A DNA stretch of 21,048 nucleotides from a candidate division WWE3 bacterium. Its GTDB lineage: Bacteria; Patescibacteriota; WWE3; UBA101185; UBA10185. The notes under the pieces are model-generated. The model had not been told where the DNA came from, searched no databases, and worked only from the letters and a program-made list of their open reading frames with translations. A program made the position numbers and the translations under genes. The stretch lies in the NCBI GenBank assembly GCA_003564915.1, contig PXDX01000007.1:1-21048 (forward strand), written 5' to 3'. Of the stretch, positions 1 to 8,491 are shown in pieces; the first letter of the stretch is position 1, and every line of letters starts with the position of its first letter.

Positions 1-1947
1 GCTTTTTACCTTCTTGCTACATCTTTCATCAATACCAAAAAAGACATTAAAACGTTAATTTACTCGTTTTTTGCAGGTACCACTTTGGCCACATTGATAG
101 GGATAATGAGCTTCTACGGGATAATCCTTATAGAAGGCGCGGACAGGAATTTCAATCCTACCGGATCTTTACTTACTTTAGGAATCATTGCTGCTTTAAC
201 AGCAGTTATGAGCATCTACGAATTAATGAAATCTGATGACGACATTGTAAAGACGGCGGCTGGATTCTCATTGGTACTTGCACTATTCTATTTGACGCTT
301 TACAACAATCCGATAACTTGGGGGGCACTAGCATTCGGAATAATCGGAACTCTATCTGTTTTTGGAACCGAATCAATAAAAGACAAAAAGCTGACATTGA
401 TAGGTATTGGGATACTGGCAACTTTTTTGATTGGAATCTCCGTCATTCCTCCAACCAGAATGCTTTTACTTAGGCACCGTTATCCCACAGAAATTCAGCT
501 CCCGCTCAGAGAGTCCTGGAATGTCTCGATCTCAGCAATGAGAGACTTTCCGCTTCTGGGAACCGGACCTTCAACTTTCTACCTTAATTATCCCAGATAC
601 AGAACGATCTTCATGAACCAAACGGATTTTTGGGCTCTCAGGTTTGACAAACCGCACAATGAAGTTCTTTTAACTGTAGGAACCTTGGGTATATCCGGAA
701 TCATAGCAGGAGCATACTTTATGTGGATTTTGTTAAAAACGGTTGCCACATCCTTCTTGAAAGAAGATCCTATAATAAAGGTCGTGGCCATAATGCTGCT
801 TATTATGGCAGGTCTTTTATTCACAACTCACGAGACTGTTCTTTTCGCATTCACAATGACCCTGTTAATGGCTCTTTTAGGTGCAATTGGAAATTTGGAG
901 GCCGCCAAATACCTAACTTTTGATGCGAGTGAGGGTATTGGAATAACCGCTTTGGGAGGCGACATGTCTTCGACAAGAGCGGATACGAACGACATCGCAG
1001 GGTTCATGGCCGTAACTATGGCACTGCCATTATTAATAATCGCCGGGCTGGGTCTATTTTCCATCTATAAAGTATACCCGTCCGAATACTACATGCAGCG
1101 AGCTTTAGTATTATTAGGCGAGGATCTTGGAGCAAGTTATGATTACCAAGTGAGAGCGATTGAACACAATCCCCGTCGCAGCAACTATTACAACACGTAC
1201 GCGCAAACCAACCTTGTGGCTGCTATTAACCTATCCAATCAGGAAGATCTAACTCAGGACGAGCAAATGTTAATTCAAAATCTTATAGCTACGGCTATAA
1301 GGGCTTCGAAACTTTCTGCGGAAAGTGTAAGTCCACTGAACCCGGTCAATTGGGAGATCCAGGCTCAAATATATAGAGCTATAAGAGGAGCCGCCCAGGA
1401 TGCAGATGATTGGGCTTTAAGAGCGTTGGATGCCGCAATGCAGCTGGATCCCACCAATCCAAGATTAGGGTTGGAAGTAGGAGGGATCTATTACGCACGA
1501 GAAGATTACTTAACCGCGGCCAACTTCTTTAGACAGGCTATAAATCTTAAGCCTGACTACGCAAACGCCTATTATAATTTTGCCCAGGCAGCAAAAAATC
1601 TGGAAGACTATTCAAGTGCTAAAAGAGCTCTGGAGTTAACCAGAAGTTTGCTGGAACAAGGTACTGAAGACTACGCACTGGTCGATAGGGAAATTTCCGA
1701 GCTGACAGCTTTGCTCGCAGAGATTGGTATTCAAGATGAGGCTCCTACCGTAGAAGAACTAGCTCAAAGGGGTGAAATAGAAGAAGCTGACACTATCACC
1801 GAACAGGAACCTCTGGTAATAGAGGGGGAAAGAGATCCCCTTCCTGAAGGGATAGAGGATCTGGACATTGATCTGGAACTTGAGGAAGTGTTAGAGGAAG
1901 CAGAAGATTTGGAAGAGGAGGAGGCGGTAGAAGAGGCGGAAGAGTAA
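1..1947 (+). CDS. O-antigen ligase/Wzy-like membrane protein with C-terminal TPRs (5' end outside window)
   Basis: The frame is open from base 1, so the gene starts upstream; the first start-like codon inside (TTG at 85) lies within a membrane segment. About 648 residues are visible. The first half is a series of hydrophobic segments around a polar loop. That loop has an Arg-rich stretch, a P-L-L-G-T-G-P turn and a K-P-H-N-E motif, the layout of the Wzy_C/O-antigen ligase family, which joins lipid-linked glycans in the membrane. After the last membrane segment comes a helical region with at least two TPR-like units (roughly codons at 1430-1660). The extremely acidic tail (1790-1945) is rich in E-E-V/E-E-A. 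Known of the family: ligase/polymerase proteins with fused TPRs occur in several bacteria. Inferred: a role in surface glycan assembly, in line with the glycosyltransferases further on. The exact substrate is unknown. It ends with TAA TAA. Confidence 0.72.
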   Translation, partial: AFYLLATSFINTKKDIKTLIYSFFAGTTLATLIGIMSFYGIILIEGADRNFNPTGSLLTLGIIAALTAVMSIYELMKSDDDIVKTAAGFSLVLALFYLTLYNNPITWGALAFGIIGTLSVFGTESIKDKKLTLIGIGILATFLIGISVIPPTRMLLLRHRYPTEIQLPLRESWNVSISAMRDFPLLGTGPSTFYLNYPRYRTIFMNQTDFWALRFDKPHNEVLLTVGTLGISGIIAGAYFMWILLKTVATSFLKEDPIIKVVAIMLLIMAGLLFTTHETVLFAFTMTLLMALLGAIGNLEAAKYLTFDASEGIGITALGGDMSSTRADTNDIAGFMAVTMALPLLIIAGLGLFSIYKVYPSEYYMQRALVLLGEDLGASYDYQVRAIEHNPRRSNYYNTYAQTNLVAAINLSNQEDLTQDEQMLIQNLIATAIRASKLSAESVSPLNPVNWEIQAQIYRAIRGAAQDADDWALRALDAAMQLDPTNPRLGLEVGGIYYAREDYLTAANFFRQAINLKPDYANAYYNFAQAAKNLEDYSSAKRALELTRSLLEQGTEDYALVDREISELTALLAEIGIQDEAPTVEELAQRGEIEEADTITEQEPLVIEGERDPLPEGIEDLDIDLELEEVLEEAEDLEEEEAVEEAEE

Positions 1948-2006
1948 TAACTCACATAGCCTGCCGAGAAGATCTACCGGAAACTTCTCAACGTTAATCA
2001 ACGAAC

Positions 2007-2032
2007 AAGCCCTGCGCTTAAGCGCAGGGCTT
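2007..2032 (+). terminator. Perfect 26-bp palindromic hairpin after the Wzy-like gene
   Basis: The arms AAGCCCTGCGCTT and AAGCGCAGGGCTT are perfectly complementary, with no unpaired loop in the DNA. It lies about 60 bases after the stop of the upstream gene. The GC-rich stem suits an intrinsic terminator, but only a poor T-tract follows (TTTGTGATTT). It could end the upstream transcript and shield the tRNA. Confidence 0.6.
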
Positions 2033-2147
2033 TGTGATTTGCAAAAAGTTTTTTGTTTCGAGATAATAACTTCCGATAACAAACGTATATTGGGAATGAC
2101 TTAAAATGACCGTGTTCCCATATGCTTTTGCAACATACCTCAAATGA

Positions 2148-2224
2148 GGGCCGTTAGCTCAGCTGGCTAGAGCACTACGCTGGCAGCGTAGGGGTCGGGG
2201 GTTCGAATCCCCCACGGTCCACCA
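2148..2224 (+). tRNA. tRNA-Ala (anticodon GGC)
   Basis: A full cloverleaf can be folded by eye. The acceptor GGGCCGT pairs with ACGGTCC, the D-stem is GCTC/GAGC and the anticodon stem is CTACG/CGTAG with loop CTGGCAG (anticodon GGC at 2182-2184). The T-stem is GGGGG/CCCCC with loop TTCGAAT. The third acceptor pair is a G-T (G-U) wobble, the classical identity element for alanyl-tRNA synthetase, which confirms the assignment. The discriminator is A and the CCA end is encoded (2222-2224). It reads GCC and possibly GCU codons. No clear promoter or terminator is visible next to it. Confidence 0.97.
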
Positions 2225-2390
2225 GAGGCTTTCACAAGGTAAATGACATTGACTGATCAAAACGTCAAAGAAATTTAATGCTTCAAAGTGTTTTCAAAAG
2301 AAAACCCTTAAACAACAATATTCTATCTTCTAAAATATTCATATAACTCTAAATAAAGAATTTTTCCAAAAAAAAGTAAATATAGACAAC
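2225..2390. other. AT-rich spacer without recognisable features
   Basis: This is an AT-rich stretch between the tRNA and the terminator of the opposite-strand operon. I found no ORF of note, no hairpin with a T-tract and no convincing promoter boxes. Confidence 0.5.
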
Positions 2391-2455
2391 AAAAAACCCC
2401 CGTCCTTTATCACTTTACACAACACTTCGTTGTGTGTGACAAATAAACGGGGGTC
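2391..2455 (-). terminator. Long bipartite intrinsic terminator of the VanW operon
   Basis: On the minus strand the outer stem ACCCCCGT (2454-2447) pairs with ACGGGGGT (2403-2396) and is followed directly by a six-T tract. The 43 bases between hold a second hairpin, ACACAAC/GTTGTGT, joined by an AT-rich, partly paired middle. It lies just after the stop codon at 2468. It has the same two-storey design as the hairpins at 13012, 18320 and 19895. Confidence 0.88.
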
Positions 2456-2467
2456 TGATCTAACAAC

Positions 2468-3766
2468 TTACTTACCGAAGAGCAAAGAAAGAGGGTGAAC
2501 AAACACGCCTCCCTGATTGATCTCCTGCTCTCGAGGACTCCATAGGACAAAAGCCCTATGCCATCTCTCTCCTCTGCTATCCACGCCGGATAAATTTCCC
2601 TCCCCTTCTCTGGGTGAGGTATTCTCCGACTCTCCGAAATAAACCCATCTGGGTCTGTACCACCCCAAAATAGGCAAGTAATTCAGGGTACTCTCGTTAC
2701 CCACAACAACCCACTCACTCCGAAGAAGGCTGGGCATGTTAGGGTGAAGGAAAATTCCCGAGACAAAAGGTGCTCCCGTACCTAAGTCTTGAGAGTTCTC
2801 CTGCTGAACCTGCTGATGCGCCTCACTTGGCTCAATACCTGACCCCAATTCCGGCCAGGGTTGAGTTGCAAAGGTCTGTAAGAAGGGATTTGCGTAGGGA
2901 GCTTCCCCTCCTTCAGGTGCTACGTCACTAATTCCTTCAACGATACTAGCGAGTACAGGTTCATGTGAACTGATCCGGAGCCCGTCTTCAACCTCTTGAT
3001 CCGTTTCTTCCGGATCCATTGACGAGGTCGACCTTGACACTTGCTTTAAAGAGAAAGGATCCTCAGGCGGATAGACCGGATCTCCTTTCCCGATGTCAAG
3101 ATTGAGCTCCGATAATTTTTGATGCGACTCAAGAACAAAGGAGTCTTCAAACTCTACTCCTTCGGGAGACCAAAACTTCGGCCTCACATTGTTATCGAAG
3201 CTCTTGGTATCCGAGATCCGCTCTATCCTCCCCTCCTCTTCTACAGTCTGCCTCTCGGGAGCAGCCAGTGAATTATCCGGACTTCCTCCAACCCTGTCAG
3301 GACCGAATTTAGTCTCCGGAGCTTGAGTATGTGAGAATTCAGCTAATGCGGCAAGTCCTACGTCAGGCCATTGAACGGGAATTAACTCTTCCTCTCCCTT
3401 ACCTGCGTCCTGAAAGAGGAATTCCAACTCCCTAAAGCCTTGATAGATCTGCCGTCCCTGACCTAATGTATTCACCAAAAGCGGAGCCGTAAAACGGAGC
3501 ATGAACGGTACTATGAGAAAAGCGGCGATCACGCACTGTGCTACTATCAGCGCTTTCCTCCAAGTTCTAAGGTCTCCGAATCTGGGCTCCTTTGAAGGAG
3601 GATCTCGGCCGAAAAACTCGTACACCAAGGTGTCCTCTTCCTCGACCTGAAGATATACTCCTCCCCTTGCCCCAGTCCTCCTGGTTCTTGTGGGCGGCTT
3701 TTCCTCCTTCCTTCTCCTGAACCTTTTTAAGATCCTTCCCAACATAAACTTCGCAATCCAAAGCAT
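2468..3766 (-). CDS. Single-pass membrane protein with large extracytoplasmic region, function unknown
   Basis: I do not recognise this 432-residue protein. The start is placed at ATG 3766: it lies one base after the stop (TAG) of the upstream gene and has AAAGGAG eight bases ahead. The frame extends open to 3814, but that would overlap the upstream gene and bypass this ribosome site. Residues 1-35 are strongly basic (R/K-rich) and probably cytoplasmic. Residues 72-97 form one transmembrane helix. The remaining ~335 residues are polar and acidic with low-complexity P/E/S/Q stretches, then a more ordered C-terminal part rich in W, Y and R (last ~80 residues) that may be a folded domain. Tight coupling to the VanW/3D protein suggests they work together at the envelope. 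Confidence 0.75.
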   Translation of the reverse strand: MLWIAKFMLGRILKRFRRRKEEKPPTRTRRTGARGGVYLQVEEEDTLVYEFFGRDPPSKEPRFGDLRTWRKALIVAQCVIAAFLIVPFMLRFTAPLLVNTLGQGRQIYQGFRELEFLFQDAGKGEEELIPVQWPDVGLAALAEFSHTQAPETKFGPDRVGGSPDNSLAAPERQTVEEEGRIERISDTKSFDNNVRPKFWSPEGVEFEDSFVLESHQKLSELNLDIGKGDPVYPPEDPFSLKQVSRSTSSMDPEETDQEVEDGLRISSHEPVLASIVEGISDVAPEGGEAPYANPFLQTFATQPWPELGSGIEPSEAHQQVQQENSQDLGTGAPFVSGIFLHPNMPSLLRSEWVVVGNESTLNYLPILGWYRPRWVYFGESENTSPREGEGNLSGVDSRGERWHRAFVLWSPREQEINQGGVFVHPLSLLFGK

Positions 3767-3767
3767 T

Positions 3768-5618
3768 CTATTTCTCCTTTTCCTTCTCCACCCTGACAAT
3801 GAACTCACTCCCAAATTCTCTTGTGGGAGCGGGCCTTAAATCGTCGATGAAGGTTAGCCCATCATCGCCGTACACGATTTTCTCTCCTGTGTCGGCACAA
3901 GTCCCAAGAAAAGTTCCGTCTCTCAGGAAAATTCTGGAACCGTGTCCCCACTCCGGAGGACATGCGAATACCTTCTCTCGAACTAGCGCATTCCAATCGC
4001 TGGTCCACAGAGGTTGTCCATCTCTAAGGCGGCCGTCCTGAACGGTATGCCTGCAGATCCGATCCTTTCCGGGCCAATCATAGCTCTTCTGACATCCGGA
4101 AACCGCAGACCTGCATTCCCCGCCTATCGAGTGATAGCAGTTAGTTCCCAATAAGGGAGGCCAATAGTAAGAGTACTTTACGTACTCCTCCCCCGGACCC
4201 AATTCTTCCTCTGCCGAATCGCTAATCTCCTTATTGTTATTGGCCAAGTCAAGCAGCGACCTTCCACTACTCAGCGGGTCGGGATGACCCCTATCTCTGG
4301 GGGTTTCGGGTTGCTCAAGCTTTTCCATTCCTTGTCTTTCTTCTGACACTTCGGCTTCTTGAACATCCTCAGAAGGAACCGGAACATCCGGCTGCTCCAA
4401 ATCATTGACAGGATTCTGTGAAACAGCTGCCGACTCTTCCTGAGACGGTAGAGGCTCGTGAGAACTAACTGCCGCTGGCGCCGAAACTCCGGACGTATTC
4501 TCCTTATCTCCCTCACTATGCTGAGTTGGTACTGATGCTGAAGATCGGGATGTTTCGTTTGCTTCATTATTGTTGTCCTGAGGTGGAACCTGCGCTGGTA
4601 CCGACGCGGAGGTCTGACCAATATCATTCTGCGTCGTACTTATAGCCACTTGCTCCTGGGTCTCAGATCGGGTTTCAGGAACTGCTGCGTGTAAATAATT
4701 GTTATCACTTCCGCAAGGGATGCAGGGACTTCCCTCATGAACGAGCACCTGCTCTCCTTCGGGTGCGCAGAGACTGGAGCACCAGCAACCTGACCAGTGC
4801 TCTCCCAAGGCTTCTCCTGAACAACTAACGAATCCCGTTGGAGCTGAAATCTCTTCAACAACAGCGCGTCTATCTTCTATCCCACAAGGAATGCAGGGAC
4901 TTCCCTCATGAACGAGGACCTGCTCTCCCTCTGGTGCGCAGAGACTAGAGCACCAACAACCTGATCGGTGCTCGCCTAAAGCCTCTCCTGCGCAGCTTAA
5001 ATAACCTACTTGCCCACACACACTTACCAATCCGTCAGGGATCGAGGTTTGGGGCTTGTTAACGTTTCCAGGATAAGAAACCTGCTTGACCGGTTCAACG
5101 TAACGAACCGTTCCCACAGCTTCTCCTCCGACCATGCTCAGTTCCACAACAATGGTTCTTCCAGTATCGTTACGGAATCTGTAATCGAGAATCCACTCTC
5201 CTGTTCCCTCCCAGATCGCGGTCGTCAAACCATCACAAGCCGGTATCGAGCGCGAATGAGGGTGCCATTCTATTACGGTCAGAAGGTCCGATTGATTGAC
5301 TGCACGTGCTACGATCTCAGCCCACCAACAAGTACCTCCTCCCCAACCGTCTGAATATTCTTGCCATCCTCCAAGAGGCTTGGCCTGCTCAAGAGCGGAC
5401 CAGATAGCTCCGGGAGGTACCGTTGCAGATGGAGCCTTCTGAACCATCTCGTGCATGATCGTAACGTTCTGCGGATTACAAGCATCTATCTCCCTAACAC
5501 TAATCGAGGAGCGGGCAATAACGCCCTCTCCTGACGATCCAACTGCTGCAAAACCTGTCACAGCCGTTAGAGTTAGAGGAACGATCAAAGCTATAACGAA
5601 AACCCCCCTTCTGCTCAT
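3768..5618 (-). CDS. Secreted VanW-domain protein with two Cys-rich repeats and a C-terminal 3D-like domain
   Basis: 616 residues. Residues 1-25 are a signal peptide. Residues ~45-175 match the VanW family by eye: a G-W-G-G-G-T-C block, then E-W-H-P-H-S and D-Y-R-F-R-N-D-T-G, the family's usual G-G-G-x-C, R-H-P-H-S and F-R-N-N-T order. VanW biochemistry is poorly defined; the family is tied to cell-wall proteins. Residues 209-246 and 266-303 are near-identical Cys-rich repeats with C-W-C-S-S-L-C and C-I-P-C-G motifs. A long S/E/Q/P linker follows (~305-475). The last ~130 residues have several Cys and an A-D-T-G ... F-I-D-D-L pattern ending in a short V-rich strand, as in 3D (Asp-Asp-Asp) double-psi-barrel domains of murein lytic enzymes. 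AAGGAGAG precedes the ATG. First gene of a two-gene operon. The VanW call is fairly firm; the 3D call is an inference. Confidence 0.8.
   Translation of the reverse strand: MSRRGVFVIALIVPLTLTAVTGFAAVGSSGEGVIARSSISVREIDACNPQNVTIMHEMVQKAPSATVPPGAIWSALEQAKPLGGWQEYSDGWGGGTCWWAEIVARAVNQSDLLTVIEWHPHSRSIPACDGLTTAIWEGTGEWILDYRFRNDTGRTIVVELSMVGGEAVGTVRYVEPVKQVSYPGNVNKPQTSIPDGLVSVCGQVGYLSCAGEALGEHRSGCWCSSLCAPEGEQVLVHEGSPCIPCGIEDRRAVVEEISAPTGFVSCSGEALGEHWSGCWCSSLCAPEGEQVLVHEGSPCIPCGSDNNYLHAAVPETRSETQEQVAISTTQNDIGQTSASVPAQVPPQDNNNEANETSRSSASVPTQHSEGDKENTSGVSAPAAVSSHEPLPSQEESAAVSQNPVNDLEQPDVPVPSEDVQEAEVSEERQGMEKLEQPETPRDRGHPDPLSSGRSLLDLANNNKEISDSAEEELGPGEEYVKYSYYWPPLLGTNCYHSIGGECRSAVSGCQKSYDWPGKDRICRHTVQDGRLRDGQPLWTSDWNALVREKVFACPPEWGHGSRIFLRDGTFLGTCADTGEKIVYGDDGLTFIDDLRPAPTREFGSEFIVRVEKEKEK
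4710..4994 (-). repeat. Two tandem Cys-rich protein repeats (period 57 codons)
   Basis: The units are 4994-4881 and 4823-4710. Each encodes a 38-residue block starting S-C-x-G-E-A-L-G-E-H and ending C-I-P-C-G, with six cysteines at identical spacing. The two protein units differ at only a couple of positions, while the DNA differs at many third codon positions. That indicates an older duplication kept by selection on the protein. Confidence 0.9.
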
Positions 5619-5714
5619 CTTGCCTCTCTCCTTTTTTATCCGTGAGTACTTCTATTTTCGTGCGTTTTCAAAGAACCTGTTTGGCTCTTAGAACAAGATT
5701 AAAACAGTGTCAGC

Positions 5715-5743
5715 AGTATATCAAAAAACTATAGGCTCGTCAA
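5715..5743 (-). promoter_or_regulatory. Sigma70-type promoter of the VanW operon
   Basis: On the minus strand TTGACG (5743-5738) and TATACT (5720-5715) are separated by exactly 17 bases. The predicted start near 5708 gives a ~90-base leader ahead of the ATG at 5618. The rest of the 308-base gap between this operon and obg (5744-5926) is AT-rich. I saw no gene there and no clear terminator for obg. Confidence 0.8.
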
Positions 5744-5926
5744 AGCTTGTGCGCTTACCTACCTTCCTAGGCTAAAATAAGCACTAGAAACTCCTATAGT
5801 ATTAATTCTTATAAGATAGATGCGGTTTGGGTTTCAAATTAGTTGTTTATTTAAATATAGACCTCCCGGTTCTTGTTATCAACGGAAGGGCGTGAAAGAA
5901 AAAGAGAAACTTTGTAGATACAATTA

Positions 5927-7048
5927 TTATTTCTTCTTGGCAGTACCGCCAAACACTATTCTTCTGTTGGGAAGATTTCGAATGTTGTAGGTTTTCACTA
6001 CGGGTTCGGCTTGAAAGATCTTCTTTTCGGGAAGAGAGGGTAAAATCTGCATAAACTTTTCCTTCAATTTATCCACGCCTTCTCCAGTGGCTGCAGAAAT
6101 TCCTAGGACCTCTATACCTTCCTGAAGAAAACGCTCTTTAATATTTTTAAAGGCTTGGGATATCTCTGTGATATCGATTTTATTGATTACAACAATTTCT
6201 TCCTTGTCGATCAGGTCCTCACTGTAATCTTCTAATTCTTTCCTTATTGTTACGTAAGAGTCCCAGGATGTTCCAACCAAGTCTTCCTCCATATCCTTCC
6301 CTAATGGATCAATTAGGTGTGCAAGCAGTCGTGTCCTCTCTACATGACGGAGAAAATCATCCCCCAAACCTTTACCCTCGCTTGCTCCTTGTATCAAACC
6401 CGGAATGTCCGCGATGATTATAGACTCTCCCGATCTCAACCGACATATCCCTAAATTAGGACTCAGTGTTGTAAATGGATAACTTGCTGTCTTTGCGCGA
6501 GCCGCTGTCAATTGATTAATCAATGTACTCTTTCCGGCATTAGGCATTCCTATCAAGCCAACGTCAGCTATCAATTTTATCTCCAACCTAAGGTTTTTTT
6601 CTTCACCCGCTTCTCCCGGAGTATATTGACGAGGTGTTCTGTTGATCGAACTCTTGAACTGGGCGTTTCCTTTTCCTCCGCGCCCACCTTCAGCTATGAG
6701 CAAAGTTTGTCCCGGCTCTACAAGATCGCCAACCAATATTTCCTCTTCTTCTCGCGCCTCATAAATCAGTGTCCCCGTGGGTACTTTAATTTTTAGATCT
6801 TCACCATCTCCGCCGGTCTTGTTGCGACTACCTCCTCTTTCACCATCTCCGGCTTCATAAAAAGGCTTGGATCTAAAATCCAGTAAAGTAGCCAAGTTAT
6901 GATCGGCTACAAAATAGACATTACCTCCCTTCCCGCCGTCTCCCCCGTCGGGACCGCCCTTTGCAATGTGCTTTTCCCTTCTGAATGAAACCTGGCCATC
7001 CCCACCATCTCCGGCTTTAACTTTTATATTTGCTGTATCTACAAGCAT
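5927..7048 (-). CDS. obg: Obg/CgtA family ribosome-associated GTPase
   Basis: 373 residues. The N-terminal Obg fold (1-158) has the typical glycine-rich runs (G-D-G-G-D-G, G-G-D-G-G-K-G-G). The GTPase domain shows G1 G-M-P-N-A-G-K-S-T (167-175), switch I F-T-T-L (192-195), G3 D-I-P-G-L-I (214-219), G4 N-K-I-D (289-292) and G5 S-A-A-T-G (318-322). The C-terminal part after ~345 is short, so a full OCT domain is absent or reduced, as in many compact genomes. Obg proteins bind the large ribosomal subunit and couple its maturation to the GTP/ppGpp level. A purine-rich GAAGGAAA lies about 17 bases ahead of the ATG, a poor fit for a standard SD. It follows the M23 peptidase gene in the same direction. 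Confidence 0.97.
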   Translation of the reverse strand: MLVDTANIKVKAGDGGDGQVSFRREKHIAKGGPDGGDGGKGGNVYFVADHNLATLLDFRSKPFYEAGDGERGGSRNKTGGDGEDLKIKVPTGTLIYEAREEEEILVGDLVEPGQTLLIAEGGRGGKGNAQFKSSINRTPRQYTPGEAGEEKNLRLEIKLIADVGLIGMPNAGKSTLINQLTAARAKTASYPFTTLSPNLGICRLRSGESIIIADIPGLIQGASEGKGLGDDFLRHVERTRLLAHLIDPLGKDMEEDLVGTSWDSYVTIRKELEDYSEDLIDKEEIVVINKIDITEISQAFKNIKERFLQEGIEVLGISAATGEGVDKLKEKFMQILPSLPEKKIFQAEPVVKTYNIRNLPNRRIVFGGTAKKK

Positions 7049-7153
7049 AAATTAATCTTTATAATTTCCTTCTTTCTAATTAGATGATACACCAATAAAG
7101 AACTCTGTGAAATGTGCGCAGATAAGAAATTACTTCTAATAATATAAGTGAAG

Positions 7154-8374
7154 CTAATTCGTAAAATTAAGCGGATTTTGAGGAACACCATTATGAACAA
7201 CCATGAAGTGTACGTGCGGCCCGGTAGATCTCCCGGTATTGCCCATCAGACCAAGAACTTGTCCTCTACCTACGTTCTCCCCGAAACCTACATCTACACG
7301 ACTCATATGGCCATAGACCGTTTCGTATCCGTTACCGTGGTCTATCCTTACGTGAAGGCCAAGACCCCTTGGATCCCACCCCGCCCTTGTTACCACACCG
7401 CCGGTACAAGAATACAGCGGAGGCATGGCAGTACCCGAAGGCACGGCTATATCCAACCCGTTGTGGTACCACGAAAAATACTGAGTAATGAGTCTTACGG
7501 TTGTGGGCCAGACACAGAAATTTGAGCTCGGTTGAGCAGGTGGAACTGATGCGGGAGGTATATATCCCGAAGCTTGGTGCGGAACAACTTGAGTTCTCGC
7601 CAAAGGCACTACGGGATCCGGAACCTTTCCTTCCGGAATAACCAGTTCGGTGCCAACAGCTAACTTGGAAGTATCGAGAATATAATTAAAATCAGCAATA
7701 GCCTGGGGATGTACGTCATATTTCTGAGCGATAGCTGACAGAGTATCTCCAGAGTCAACCGTATGGATAAGACCGGCCACAGGAGGTACCGTTATCTCAT
7801 CGCCAACCTGCAAGACAGAATTATCCGTAAGATTATTAACATACTTTATAGCATCAACTGAAATTCGGAATTTAGCTCCTATGCTTGACAGATTATCGCC
7901 TCTCTGGACGGTATAAGAGAACGGTTCCGACTTCTTTCTATCTTCCGGGATCTCCGTAAGGGCAATGTTACGTTGCGGAATGATATCAACGGTCGAGGCC
8001 AAATAATCGGGATGGATCTCCTGACTGCTTACCAAACTTGTTCCGCTAAATATTTCCCCAACCGTAAAGATAGCAAAAGAAGCCACCATTACGACTCCTG
8101 TAGCAATAGGACGACCCAATCTTCCACGTGACCAAATTAGTTTAGCCGTAAAAAGATCTTTCGCCTCGTGTGAAAAGCGTTTAAGAATAAGAAAAAATCT
8201 CCCTATACCTATAATAAAGAGTTTTACCTTTATTAACAGGTATTCCAAAAAAGCAATCACAAACATTTTTAACAAGTTAAGAGATCTTTGGATTTTATTC
8301 CTTCCACCGGGAGAAAAACCCTCAAATCGCAGCTGAGAGTAATTTCCATGGGAGTTGTTTCTGCTAAGAGACAT
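7154..8374 (-). CDS. Membrane-anchored LysM-LysM-M23 peptidoglycan endopeptidase
   Basis: 406 residues. A basic/hydrophobic N-terminus (37-64) precedes a transmembrane helix (~88-108). Two LysM domains follow (~152-198 with Y-T-V-Q-R-G-D and ~203-248 with H-T-V-D-S-G-D-T-L), which bind glycan GlcNAc. After a Pro-rich linker comes an M23/lysostaphin-type metallopeptidase domain (~287-406). Its expected Zn ligands are H304 and D308 in H-N-G-L-D and H389 in H-V-H-F; H356 in Y-G-H-M is the usual second catalytic His. All key residues are present, so it should cleave peptide cross-bridges during growth or division, tethered on the outer face. No SD is visible before the ATG; a TAAAAT box about 35 bases upstream may be the -10. 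Confidence 0.93.
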   Translation of the reverse strand: MSLSRNNSHGNYSQLRFEGFSPGGRNKIQRSLNLLKMFVIAFLEYLLIKVKLFIIGIGRFFLILKRFSHEAKDLFTAKLIWSRGRLGRPIATGVVMVASFAIFTVGEIFSGTSLVSSQEIHPDYLASTVDIIPQRNIALTEIPEDRKKSEPFSYTVQRGDNLSSIGAKFRISVDAIKYVNNLTDNSVLQVGDEITVPPVAGLIHTVDSGDTLSAIAQKYDVHPQAIADFNYILDTSKLAVGTELVIPEGKVPDPVVPLARTQVVPHQASGYIPPASVPPAQPSSNFCVWPTTVRLITQYFSWYHNGLDIAVPSGTAMPPLYSCTGGVVTRAGWDPRGLGLHVRIDHGNGYETVYGHMSRVDVGFGENVGRGQVLGLMGNTGRSTGPHVHFMVVHNGVPQNPLNFTN

Positions 8375-8491
8375 ATGATGTAGATGATTTTTCTACAAAG
8401 CACATTTTACCATGTATTCAAGTATTAATCGAATTTATAATTGCCTAGGGGAAAGCAAATATCCGATAAAGCGGCTTGATTTTTGAACTGC

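Noticed and set aside
85..1947. TTG at 85 as the start of the Wzy-like gene
   Set aside because: The frame is open to base 1 and codes for more membrane-protein sequence, and there is no ribosome site; the gene simply begins outside the window.
3767..3814. Upstream ATG extension of the 2468-3766 gene
   Set aside because: It would overlap the VanW-domain gene, and the AAAGGAG site clearly serves the ATG at 3766.
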